Part shown: positions 1 to 11,249 of the stretch, piece after piece
How the letters are laid out: each line of letters begins with the position of its first letter
Numbering within the stretch: the first letter of the stretch is position 1
Assembly: GCA_012932295.1 (NCBI GenBank)
Contig: JAAONU010000006.1
Coordinates: forward strand, 30,902,882 to 30,966,881
DNA length: 64,000 bases
Source: Cyclina sinensis
Lineage: Eukaryota > Mollusca > Bivalvia > Venerida > Veneridae
Direction: 5' to 3'
Program-made: the position numbers and the translations under genes
Notes under the pieces: generated by a model
Databases searched by the model: none
What the model was told of the DNA's origin: nothing
The model's input: the letters and a program-made list of their open reading frames with translations, nothing else

Positions 1-3000
1 GTGATTTCCCTTAAAATCAATTGTATTAGAGTGAGTTTGTTCATTACATCTTTATACAAATGCAATACATGATACCTATTTACATTATATATAGATATAA
101 ATCACTTACGATATAATATAAAAAAGAGACATGACCAAAATTTTAAAGTGTAATAGTGGTCGGATATAATTTTTTGATATTGAATTAGTTGTGAAATTGA
201 ATTGTTGACCATTTATAATTATAACATAACCCAAGTTTTATAAATGTAGGTTTTAGGATATGAAAAACTAGATCTATGCATAAACAATATGATTTTTTTT
301 TTGTTTCAGATTTGGCTAATTTGTTTGACGTCATAAAATCCATTGAGATTGATAGTAGGTCTTGAATAGGTGTTGTCCACACAACAGACCTACAGTATCA
401 TTGGTAAGTAATTTAACACTGCCTATACATGTAAAAGTTGATTCAGAATATGTAATACAAGTTGCAATATCTGGACAGGTAAATACTTCTTTTGATGTGA
501 GAATATTAATGTAATTACAATACAAAAAGCATTTGTTACATTATATTTCAATATAAAAATGGTCATATATTTATATGTCTGTCCTCATAAGGTTCTTGCA
601 TTGACATGTTCATCAAATCATGCTAGATTCTTCAACTGTAATTATCATATACATTCGATGTACAGTCATTGTCTATTATCCATATTAATTGTTTGTATGT
701 TGCTTTATTTCCAGGTCAAAGATGGTCAAAGATGGGTAAAGAGAAACCAGTGAAGTTAAAACCAAGGCTCAACCCAATAAAGAGACCTGACAGAAAAAAA
801 CCACGACAAGAGAGAGAGTGTGTAGTGCATTATGACCGAAATAAAACTGATATCGAGATAAAATCGCTGACAGATAAAACATTCGAGAAGATCAAAAGTG
901 TTATTGAAATACGAAAGACATCAAACTGTAATGATGTACATCTAGATACCATATGTAGCAGGTTTCCTGAACACTATAATCCTGACCACCATGGCTTCCA
1001 TAGATGGTGTTATCAAAGTTTCACAAATATATCAAATATTAGTAAGAAAATGCACCAAATGTCGGGTGAATTATCTGCCAATACCAGTCCAAGAACAACC
1101 AAACGCCAAAGAGCATCAGAGACATCATCGCCATTGTTCCCCTGCAAATGTGTTTTTTGCGGTAAAGGAAGGATCATGGTGAATCGGCGATATGAAGATC
1201 TTACTAAATGTCAAACGGATACCGCTGAGAGTACGATAAAAGAAGCTGCTGAGCTGAAGCAAGACAATGAATTACTGACACAGATCAGAGGTATTAATCT
1301 ACAAGCAAGGGAGTGTCAGTACCATAGTTCATGTAGAAGAGACTATATAAGAAATTTAACTGCAAACAGAAGAAAATCTCAAGCTGAACTGTCCTTTTCT
1401 GATCAGGAAATGAACAAAGCACATGCAAATGCGTTTGAACAATTGTGTGAATATGTTGACAAGTCAATAGTTAAAGGTCACAATGTGGAAAGAATGACAA
1501 TGTTAATAGAGAAATATTTACAATACATAAAGGAAAACAGTCCAAATTTCTATAACCCAATGTACAAAACTCAAAAGTTGAAAGACAAATTGAAGAAAAG
1601 ATTTACTAGTGACATTCAGTTCTGGGCACCAAACTACAGAAGTGAACTTGTATATGCTAGTAATATTCCTAAAGGCCAAGCAGTAGAAACTGCCTTTGAA
1701 AATGCAGCCTCAGATGAGAGACTTGTAGAAGATGTTGCTTTGATACTACGACGTTGTATTCTTGACTATAAGGAAAACCAAACCTTCACAGAATGGCCTC
1801 CAACGGCTAAGTCACTACTAACAATGTCTGGCAAGATCCCAACTATTCTTTGCAATTTTCTTACACTTCTTATATGTGGGAAACGTGACACAGCAGTGAC
1901 AAATAAGACTGAACGCCTTGCCAATTCCTTTGGACGGGACTTATGTAGCTCAGTCACGAACGGCAAATTGAAAATGCCAAAACAGTTACTTCTTGGAATG
2001 ACATTACGGCATAGGACAGGAAGTGCTGAACTTATGACACTGATGAATCATTTCGGACATTGTCAGTCATATTCTCAGATTTTGGAGTTGGAAACTGACA
2101 TGTGTAACAGTACTCTTGATCGGGAAACTGTTCTCCCTGATGCAATTTCTGCAAAAGGCAATTTGATAACACATTTGTGTTGGGACAATTTCGATCTTAA
2201 TGAAGAAACCCCATCAGGATCAGGAACAACCCGTACAGCACATGGAATTGTCATTCAAGAAAAAAAAACCGTTAGATGATGATGACGACACTACAAGAGA
2301 CCAAAATACCACTAATATATCAACTATACAGGTGACTAAGGCGCGCACTGTTAAATACCGTCCTGAAGAATTGGCTGAATGCTTTATTACTGGGCAATCA
2401 GAACCGTTTATCAATACTTCAAAAGAAAGTTTTGACAAGGGAAATGTTTCGGGTTTTGCTGAGTCAACTGACTTTCTCTGGTTCATGTGTCGGCGACTGC
2501 TAGAACATGAAATCAAATTGTTCCAAGTTGGGCTGGCTGGATCTCTCTAACCTCTGATTTGCAAGTTCAAACACCTTCTACAGTAGAGTACATGCCTCCT
2601 ATTTATGCCCCAATTACAGAAAATGCCACCGTTCAGAAAATTCTAGAAATTTCACGAAGTGTTTCAAGGGCGGTTAACCAACAGTACACATTTGTGACCT
2701 TTGATTTGGCTGCTGTTAAAAAGGCATATTCTATAGTATGAAAAACCGACTAAGTACAGTGATACTATCATACATTTAGGGGCTTTTCATTTGCTAGGGT
2801 CATACCTCGGGGCAATTGGCAAACGGCTTCGTGGAAGTGGTTTCTCAGAAGTCCTGATAGAGTCGAGTGTCTCTGCTAGTGGTTCTATTGAACAGGTATT
2901 TAATGGAAAACATTATAACAGAACAATTCGAGTCCATAAGTTAACAGTTGAAGCTCTAGAAAGACTGCTTTTTGAAGTGTTTGTAGCAGCAGTTATCCAA

Positions 3001-3262
3001 ATCCACAACCCTGGTGCATTGGATGATATCAACCAAGTGTTAAAGGTTCTAGCTAAGAATCAAAGACGTGAAAACCTTGAAAATGTGTTAGCTAATGATT
3101 CTGTCACTGAACTTTACAAGGGGTACCAAGAGTTCAAGGCAGACGTCAGAAAAGGTCACTTAGGGAAGACGGCACAGTTTTGGATGGATTATATTGATAA
3201 GATTTGGCTTGTTCTTCGTTTTATGAGACCACGAAGGAAAATAATCTTGACCTATACATATC
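1..3262 (+). mobile_element. Partial Academ-like DNA transposon, copy 1 (both ends missing)
   Basis: Positions 1 to about 3260 match 4587 to about 7847 base for base except for scattered substitutions and a few 1-2 bp indels; by eye identity is near 99 percent. The match stops abruptly near 3260, where copy 1 joins a 160-bp tandem repeat (3263-3602) instead of continuing into the nuclease half of the element. The left end lies upstream of the window, so its true start cannot be seen. Superfamily assignment comes from the intact-length copy 2. Confidence 0.85.
732..3262 (+). pseudogene. Transposase N-terminal half, copy 1, broken
   Basis: The likely first codon of this exon is ATG 732, just after a splice-acceptor-like TTTATTTCCAG ending at 714; upstream exons are not recognised. 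The reading frame is open to 2279. There an extra A in an A-tract (about 2262-2270, nine A here against AAAGAAAA in copy 2) shifts the frame. A missing A near 2511 shifts it back, a break shared with copy 2 lies at 2739-2741, and a further 1-bp loss lies near 3228. Visible motifs are a C/H cluster (TICSRFPEHYNPDHHGFHRW) and a CKCVFCGKG knuckle with a following H/C pair, both probably zinc binding. The C-terminal nuclease is absent. Codon 26, a stop in copy 2, is still CAA (Gln) here. Confidence 0.8.
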
Positions 3263-3599
3263 TATATGCACTGCAGCATGCATCTGATACTGATCATTTT
3301 GTTAAAGTTTGGTGAAAATCGCATGGGAAATGTAGAAGGAGTAACACAGACAAGAGATATTAAGTAAAATTTAACAAAGACCAATAACTCCGCCAAATTA
3401 ATCGAATGGCAAAAGCCGGGGTATATGCACTGCAGCACCTGATACTGATCATTTTGTGAAAGTTTGGTGCAAACAGCATGAGAAATGTAGAAGGAGATAC
3501 ACACACAATAAATATTTAGTTAAATTAAACAAAGGCCAAAATCTCCGCCAAAATACATTTATTCGAATCGTAACAGCCGGAACATATGCACTGCAACAC
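3263..3599. repeat. Tandem repeat (about 160-bp units), left part, split by the Academ-like element
   Basis: Two full units start at 3268 and 3427 (GCACTGCAGCA, then GATACTGATCATTTTGT and AAAGTTTGGTG) and a third begins at 3588 and is cut at 3599. The missing remainder reappears at 10559 on the far side of the transposon, so this is one repeat element interrupted by an insertion. Confidence 0.85.
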
Positions 3600-3602
3600 T
3601 TA
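3600..3602. repeat. Target site duplication TTA, left
   Basis: TTA precedes the element start TAGACGC. Joining the flanks across one TTA gives GCACTGCAACAC-TTA-ATAATGATC, which matches sister units GCACTGCAGCAC-CTG-ATACTGATC in length with no gap. Confidence 0.75.
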
Positions 3603-3960
3603 TAGACGCATGGCTACCATACCCCCCCCCCCCACCCCTTACCCCCTTGGGTATTTTTGTACACCTATATAGCATTGAAGCTTAGGGTATTTGCTATCGA
3701 TTGGCACTTGTTGTGTAGCTGAAACGTTTACCATGAATCCAACAGAACAAGTTGATTATCTCCCCTTGAATCATATCTTTTTCTATATAAGTTTCATAAG
3801 ATTTCTTCACATATCTTCTCTTTGACGGAGTGAGTTTGCGTTCTTAACATTGTATTTAGTTGTTAATATTTGTTTAATGATTTATACAATAAGTTTTAAG
3901 TTTTAACATAAAAAATAACATAAGAAATGGTGTCCGCCATTTTAAAATGGCCGCTAATTA
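3603..3960 (+). repeat. Left terminal inverted repeat region of the Academ-like element
   Basis: Pairs with 10230-10555. The best-conserved block is at 3705-3765: a CACTTGTTGT...GCTGAAACGTTTACC stretch, then GATTATCTCCCCT. Outer and inner parts are diverged and contain indels, which suggests an old element. Confidence 0.7.
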
Positions 3961-5320
3961 TTAAACAGATAAAAAATGTATAACGATATTGAATGTGTTT
4001 ATACCAATTTATAAAAAGTTTGATGTAAATATTAATAATATACGATATGCTTAGTGAAACTATCTCTACGCTAGGTAGAATTCTAAATAGTCTGCTTTTT
4101 AATTTCAATTTTATAGAGATATGAGCCATAATTGTTTGGGATTGATTTGAGCTGCCCTTAGAGATTGCTATGACATTTTTAATTAATTGAATTTCATGCG
4201 GATATTAATAACTTTTGTCCTTTCTAGAAACTTGATATACTTATATGAGAAACAATTCCAGAAGTTGGTTGTTGACTCCTCCATTCTGTCCCTACTTCTG
4301 TATATCAATGTGACTATATTAAAATATCTAGTTAACCCACATCACAGCGACTATTTGACAGAAAGCCTGCTCGTTGAGTTCCACCAAAGGTAACTGTTCT
4401 TATTCTTATCTTATTTCAAATGACTAGCCTTTATTTGGTAGTTTTCTCATTATTATTAGAATATTTATTGAGATTAATCTATTACATTTTATTTACACTG
4501 TTACTCCCCTTTTAAAAATATTAAAAAGTTACTTCCCCTATTTTTCATTTCGCCATTAGAAAACAAAATAGCAGACAGCATTATTGTGTGATTTCCCTTA
4601 AAATCAATTGTATTAGAGTGAGTTTGTTCATTACATCTTTATACAAATGCAATACATGATACCTATTTACATTATATATAGATATAAATCACTTACGATA
4701 TAATATAAAAAAGAGACATGACCAAAATTTTAAAGTGTAATAGTGGTCGGATATAATTTTTTGATATTGAATTAGTTGTGAAATTGAATTGTTGACCATT
4801 TATAATTATAACATAACCCAAGTTTTATAAATGTAGGTTTTTGGATATGAAAAACTAGATCTATGCATAAACAATATGATTTTTTTTTTGTTTCAGATTT
4901 GGCTAATTTGTTTGACGTCATAAAATCCATATTGAGATTGATAGTAGGTCTTGAATAGGTGTTGTCCACACAACAGACCTACAGTATCATTGGTAAGTAA
5001 TTTAACACTGCCTATACATGTAAAAGTTGATTCAGAATATGTAATACAAGTTGCAATATCTGGACAGGTAAATACTTCTTTTGATGTGAGAATATTAATG
5101 TAATTACAATACAAAAAGCATTTGTTACATTATATTTCAATATAAAAATGGTCATATATTTATATGTCTGTCCTCATAAGGTTCTTGCATTGACATGTTC
5201 ATCAAATCATGCTAGACTCTTCAACTGTAATTATCATATACATTCGATGTACAGTCATTGTCTATTATCCATATTAATTGTTTGTATGTTGCTTTATTTC
5301 CAGGTCAAAGATGGTCAAAG

Positions 5321-8300
5321 ATGGGTAAAGAGAAACCAGTGAAGTTAAAACCAAGGCTCAACCCAATAAAGAGACCTGACAGAAAAAAACCACGATAAGA
5401 GAGAGAGTGTGTAGTGCATTATGACCGAAATAAAACTGATATCGAGATAAAATCGCTGACAGATAAAACATTCGAGAAGATCAAAAGTGTTATTGAAATA
5501 CGAAAGACATCAAACTGTAATGATGTACATCTAGATACCATATGTAGCAGGTTTCCTGAACACTATAATCCTGACCACCATGGCTTCCATAGATGGTGTT
5601 ATCAAAGTTTCACAAATATATCAAATATTAGTAAGAAAATGCACCAAATGTCGGGTGAATTATCTGCCAATACCAGTCCAAGAACAACCAAACGCCAAAG
5701 AGCATCAGAGACATCATCGCCATTGTTCCCCTGCAAATGTGTTTTTTGCGGTAAAGGAAGGATCATGGTGAATCGGCGATATGAAGATCTTACTAAATGT
5801 CAAACGGATACCGCTGAGAGTACGATAAAAGAAGCTGCTGAGCTGAAGCAAGACAATGAATTACTGACACAGATCAGAGGTATTAATCTACAAGCAAGGG
5901 AGTGTCAGTACCATAGTTCATGTAGAAGAGACTATATAAGAAATTTAACTGCAAACAGAAGAAAATCTCAAGCTGAACTGTCCTTTTCTGATCAGGAAAT
6001 GAACAAAGCACATGCAAATGCGTTTGAACAATTGTGTGAATATGTTGACAAGTCAATAGTTAAAGGTAACAATGTGGAAAGAATGACAATGTTAATAGAG
6101 AAATATTTACAATACATAAAGGAAAACAGTCCAAATTTCTATAACCCAATGTACAAAACTCAAAAGTTGAAAGACAAATTGAAGAAAAGATTTACTAGTG
6201 ACATTCAGTTCTGGGCACCAAACTACAGAAGTGAACTTGTATATGCTAGTAATATTCCTAAAGGCCAAGCAGAAGAAACTGCCTTTGAAAATGCAGCCTC
6301 AGATGAGAGACTTGTAGAAGATGTTGCTTTGATACTACGACGTTGTATTCTTGACTATAAGGAAAACCAAACCTTCACAGAATGGCCTCCAACGGCTAAG
6401 TCACTACTAACAATGTCCGGCAAGATCCCAACTATTCTTTGCAATTTTCTTACACTTCTTATATGTGGGAAACGTGACACAGCAGTGACAAATAAGACTG
6501 AACGCCTTGCCAATTCCTTTGGACGGGACTTATGTAGCTCAGTCACGAACGGCAAATTGAAAATGCCAAAACAGTTACTTCTTGGAATGACATTACGGCA
6601 TATGACAGGAAGTGCTGAACTTATGACACTGATGAATCATTTCGGACATTGTCAGTCATATTCTCAGATTTTGGAGTTGGAAACTGACATGTGTAACAGT
6701 ACTCTTGATCGGGAAACTGTTCTCCCTGATGCAATTTCTGCAAAAGGCAATTTGATAACACATTTGTGTTGGGACAATTTCGATCTTAATGAAGAAACCC
6801 CATCAGGATCAGGAACAACCCATACAGCACATGGAATTGTCATTCAAGAAAGAAAACCGTTAGATGATGATGACGACACTACAAGAGACCAAACATCCAC
6901 TAATATAGCAACTATACAGGTGACTAAGGCGCGCACTGTTAAATACCGTCCTGAAGAATTGGCTGAATGCTTTATTACTGGGCAATCAGAACCGTTTATC
7001 AATACTTCAAAAGAAAGTTTTGACAAAGGAAATGTTTCGGGTTTTGCTGAGTCAACTGACTTTCTCTGGTTCATGTGTCGGCGACTGCTAGAACATGAAA
7101 ATCAAATTGTTCCAAGTTGGGCTGGCTGGATCTCTCTAACCTCTGATTTGCAAGTTCAAACACCTTCTACAGTAGAGTACATGCCTCCTATTTATGCCCC
7201 AATTACAGAAAATGCCACCGTTCAGAAAATTCTAGAAATTTCACAAAGTGTTTCAAGGGCGGTTAACCAACAGTACACATTTGTGACCTTTGATTTGGCT
7301 GCTGTTAAAAAGGCATATTCTATAGTATGAAAAACCGACTAAGTACAGTGATACTATCATACATTTAGGGGCTTTTCATTTGCTAGGGTCATACCTCGGG
7401 GCAATTGGCAAACGGCTTCGTGGAAGTGGTTTCTCAGAAGTCCTGATAGAGTCGAGTGTCTCTGCTAGTGGTTCTATTGAACAGGTATTTAATGGAAAAC
7501 ATTATAACAGAACAATTCGAGTCCATAAGTTAACAGTTGAAGCTCTAGAAAGACTGCTTTTTGAAGAGTTTGTAGCAGCAGTTATCCAAATCCACAACCC
7601 TGGTGCATTGGATGATATCAACCAAGTGTTAAAGGTTCTAGCTAAGAATCAAAGACGTGAAAACCTTGAAGATGTGTTAGCTAATGATTCTGTCACTGAA
7701 CTTTACAAGGGGTACCAAGAGTTCAAGGCAGACGTCAGAAAAGGTCACTTAGGGAAGACGGCACAGTTTTGGATGGATTATATTGATAAGATTTGGCTTG
7801 TTCTTCGTTTTATGAGAGCCACGAAGGAAAATAATCTTGACCTATACATATCAACATTACAAGAAATGTTACCATTATTCTTTGCATATGATCATCAGAC
7901 CTATGCAAAATACCTATCTGTGTATGTTCTTATGTTGATAAACCTTGATTCAACACACCCAGGAGCAAGAGAGCTTCTTCAAAATAACGGATTCAGTGTA
8001 AGCAGGTCCAATGTGCCTGGCTCCCGTAACGCTGTTAATATTACTATTGAGCAAACAATAAACAGACATGCAAAGTCTCGTGGAGGCATAATAGGATTCA
8101 GCAGAAACTTTGCTGCCTACTACAGATGGAGTCAAACACGACACTCAAGAGCCAGCTAAGTAGAGGCTACATTCCGTATGGCTGGCATGTCATCAGCAGA
8201 GACTTCGACACACAATGATACACAACCGGCAAATATAGCTGCATCTGAAAAAAATGTCATGAAACTTAAAGAATCAATCACTAACTTTATGAATCCATTT

Positions 8301-10011
8301 GCAACAGATAATAGGGATGTTTTGTTCTGTTTAAGCTCAGGGGCTCCTGCACCAGAGGAGACCGAAAAGAGTCTGTTTGATGCCGACCGAAATGGAGTTG
8401 AAGCACACAAGAAGTTCGTCAAAGAACGTCTGGTTGATAAAACTGTTAGTTTTTATGCTCCATTGAAGAAGCAGAACTTAAAAACCTTTGCTGATACAAA
8501 GAAAGTTAAGAAAGTGACATCAACCCAGAACAAGCTTGTCGAAGTTAAGGCCGCTCGCAATGTCTTCGGTCAGCTTATCATGTTATCAGAATAAATTACA
8601 TTAGCCTTGAAAAAACACTAACATACCCGCTTGGACCAGTCCCTTGGTCTCTAGCTACAGCAGATGGCTTGCCAACAAAAACTGACAAGGCAAAACTAAT
8701 GCATGACCTCGAAGGCGATTATACAAACGAACAGAGGCCAGATAACAAAGACATAACATACATATATGATGGAAATGCCCTACTTCAAGCACTTACTTCT
8801 CTCCCTTCAACCTTTGAAGACGTCGCTGAAAAAGTTTTTGAGATTTTACCAAAGTGTGAGCGTGTAGACTTTGTGACAGATACATACAAAGCAGAGTCTT
8901 TCAAATCTGCAAAAAGGTCGCGAAGAGGAATGAGTGATACATACCTGATAAAAGGCAGCAAGACCAAAGTTCCTCGAGACTGGAAAGGTTTTTTGAGTAT
9001 TAATGAAAATAAGAAACAATTGATAAGATTGATTTTGGAGGAATGGTCTAAAGATAAATATGCAGGGAAATTGGACGGAAGGAGAATCTTCTATGCTTGT
9101 GAGGAAACATGCGTATGCCTCTACGGTAAAGATGAAAAAGTAGAAGTAATACCCATTCCAGATCTACACACGTCTCAGGAAGAAGCCGATACCAGAATTA
9201 TGCTACACATGCAACATGCGGCTGAAAATGATGACAAAGCAATAATTGTACGATCTCCTGATACTGATGTAATGGTATTACTTCTCACATATGCACAGTC
9301 TATCAACAGATTAATACTATTTGACACTGGTGTGGCTAATAATAGAAGACTTTTGAAAGTAAATGAAATCATTTATAGACTAGGAGAAGATCTGTGCAAA
9401 GCATTGATTGGGCTACATAGTTTCACCGGATGTGATACCACAAGCGCTTTTGTGCGGAGAGGGAAAATTAAAGCCTTAAACATTTTGAAAAAACATCCTG
9501 AATATATACCAGTATTCAAGAGAATGGGTGAGATAGTTGATATTCAAGAGGAAGATTTCGAAATTCTAGAACAGTTTGTATTTTATACGGGAAAGACAAA
9601 TATAGTGACATAAATAAGTTGCGCATTGACATTTTCAGACAAAAGTTTAGACCAAATGCAGACATACTTACAAATACCAATGGTATTGACTTGAGTTTAA
9701 TACCACCATGTCGTTCTACATTAAAAATGCATATTATTAGATCAAATTACCAATCATTTGTGTGGCGAAATGCCTTTTGTCAATTCCCAACTATTCCAAG
9801 TCATGATGGATATGGGTGGAATACTGGTACTACCGGAGGTCTTACCTATACCTGGACAGAGGGAAATATAGTAACACCAGAATTAATAGACATCATAGCT
9901 GATAAAAATGCTAGTGAAGTATTAGAAAATGATGAAAATGAAGAATTTGATCTAGAGGAAATTGAGATGGAAAACTATATTGATCTCATTTTCGAAGAAG
10001 ACTTTGAGTGA
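5321..10011 (+). pseudogene. Academ-like transposase with C-terminal XPG-like nuclease, broken
   Basis: The probable exon start is ATG 5321, 18 bp after the acceptor-like TTTATTTCCAG at 5303. About 1,500 codons are recognisable. Lesions in order are: stop TAA at 5396-5398 (codon 26); a +1 frame break at 7328-7330, shared with copy 1; an in-frame stop TAA at 8157-8159; a frame break near 8590; and a one-base loss near 9597. Segments: 5399-7327 holds C/H clusters and the core region; 7332-8594 continues with RTIRVHKLTVEALERLLFE and YYRWSQTRHSRAS; 8597-9612 holds the nuclease; 9600-10011 is the C-terminal tail with an acidic end. Several lesions mean this copy cannot make the full protein. The gene lies wholly inside the element's inverted repeats. 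Confidence 0.85.
8597..9612 (+). other. XPG/FEN1-like (PIN-fold) nuclease domain within the transposase
   Basis: Ordered acidic motifs of the family are visible: YIYDGNALLQAL near 8760 (first aspartate), HTSQEEADTRIMLH near 9167 (the E-E-A-D block), IVRSPDTDVMVLLL near 9245 (the D-x-D block) and GLHSFTGCDTTSAF near 9409 followed by RRGKIKAL (helix-turn region with the next aspartate). This order is that of XPG/FEN1-type nucleases and of the nuclease in Academ transposons. The catalytic acids look retained although the gene is broken before and after. Confidence 0.7.
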
Positions 10012-10229
10012 TATTTAATATGTCACTAAAAAGCTGTTTTGTTAAACATTGGAAAAGGGGCATAATTTTTTGTCTTTAAAAGTGTCATAATTAAACCAAA
10101 TTGAACAACAATAAGTCTTTTTATCTTCTATAATATTTATACAAACAACTTTTATATATTAAGATATGTTTTGGTGGGTTTTTTTTCAATCAAAACAACA
10201 AGTTTATATTAATACCTTAAAAATGCAAG

Positions 10230-10555
10230 AAAATGGCGGCCATTTTGAAAAGTAAACACATCAATACATTATGAAGGAAATCATTTTAGAGACATTGTCT
10301 ATGATTCAAAGCAAAAACCGACCACATAACGATTCACTTGGTTAAAAAATAAATGGTTATTTAAAGTATGCTGTTTTTTAAGAAATTGTGCCAGGGGCAG
10401 ATAATTCATATTGGACAGTGTCTTCATGGTAAACGTTTCAGTCGGACAACAAGTTGCAAATGTCTTCCTATATGTTAATCTTCAAAACTACATGGGTCCC
10501 ATAAAATACCCAGGGGGGTGGGGGGTAACCTTTTCCATTTCTAGCCTGTACTCTA
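10230..10555 (-). repeat. Right terminal inverted repeat region of the Academ-like element
   Basis: Read in reverse complement this matches 3603-3960, including CTGAAACGTTTACCATGAA and a GGGTATTTTATGGG block beside a C-rich tract (G-rich on this strand, 10510-10526). Confidence 0.7.
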
Positions 10556-10558
10556 TTA
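10556..10558. repeat. Target site duplication TTA, right
   Basis: TTA directly follows the element end ...GTACTCTA and is the partner of 3600-3602. Confidence 0.75.
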
Positions 10559-10863
10559 ATAATGATCATTCTGTGAAAGTTTGGTGAAAATCGCATGAAA
10601 AAAATAGGAGTTTCGCACACAAGAATTAGTAAGTAAAATTGAACAAAGTCCAGTTAATCTTTTAAAAAATACTCGAACTGCAAAAGCCAGAGAATATCAC
10701 TGCAGCGATTGATAATGATCATTGTGTGAATGCTTGGTGAAAATCAAATGAGAATTGTAAGACGAGTTGCACACAGAAGATGGACGGACGGACGCAAGGA
10801 CTGATGGCATTCGGACAGATGGAATAAAGAACGGACAGTGCAACTCATATGCCAGCCCTCGTG
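10559..10863. repeat. Tandem repeat element, right part with its terminal module
   Basis: Continuation of the 160-bp unit repeat at 3263 (GATCATTCTGTGAAAGTTTGG at 10563, next unit GCACTGCAGCGATTGATAAT at about 10698). The element ends with GACGGACGGACG (about 10784-10795), then a small hairpin near 10850 and CATAAAAAGAC. The same kind of terminal module ends several other repeats in this window. Confidence 0.75.
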
Positions 10864-11249
10864 AGCATAAAAAGACATAACAAATAAGTAATTATTTCAT
10901 TATGTAGCACTTACAGCTGTTCTGTTAAGAAATAACACTATAACAAGTTACAACTATAGTCTATAGTCCATTGTGTAATATACTTAGTTCGTTTTTGTTC
11001 TCAACAAATTTTGTTCACATGTTAACATAATATGAGGTTTTATCATTCACCAGTCTATGTGTAGGTTTTATGATCATACAAACATGTGAACTATTTTCAC
11101 CAATAGATTTGGATTAAAATATCAGTAGATTTAATGTTTCGTCAGCATGGTTTACGTTTATCTTAAAGCGCAGATGAATAGCATGGAACACTTTCTATTG
11201 GACGTTGTGATTACATTTTTACCATTTAACAATCATTGCATATCATTTA
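10864..11249. other. No recognised feature
   Basis: AT-rich sequence between two repeat elements. No coding pattern, RNA gene or repeat was recognised. Confidence 0.4.

Larger units (their letters stand above)
3603..10555 (+). mobile_element. Academ-like DNA transposon, copy 2, both ends present (6953 bp)
   Basis: The boundaries are set by the interrupted host repeat and the TTA duplication. The ends are diverged inverted repeats. On the left are TAGACGC, a C-rich tract near 3621-3650, then GGGTATTTTTGTAC and CTGAAACGTTTACCATGAA (3720-3738). The right end, read in reverse complement, has TAGAGTAC, a C-rich tract, GGGTATTTTATGGG and CTGAAACGTTTACCATGAA (10422-10440). An inner pair, AAAATGGCCGC at 3944-3954 and its reverse complement near 10235-10247, suggests the inverted repeats run about 350 bp. 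The interior encodes a large protein with cysteine clusters and an XPG/FEN1-like nuclease. Academ transposons are known for an XPG-type nuclease and 3-4 bp target duplications, so Academ is the best fit. This is an inference from architecture, not a database match. Confidence 0.8.

Noticed and set aside
559..753. Small plus-strand frame before the transposase exon, repeated at 5148
   Set aside because: Runs through the probable splice acceptor and out of frame with the transposase; conserved only because both transposon copies are near identical.
7320..7345. Programmed -1 frameshift at the A-run after the shared stop
   Set aside because: The A-run is downstream of the zero-frame stop and is not a canonical slippery heptamer; only a +1 change upstream would rejoin the frames.
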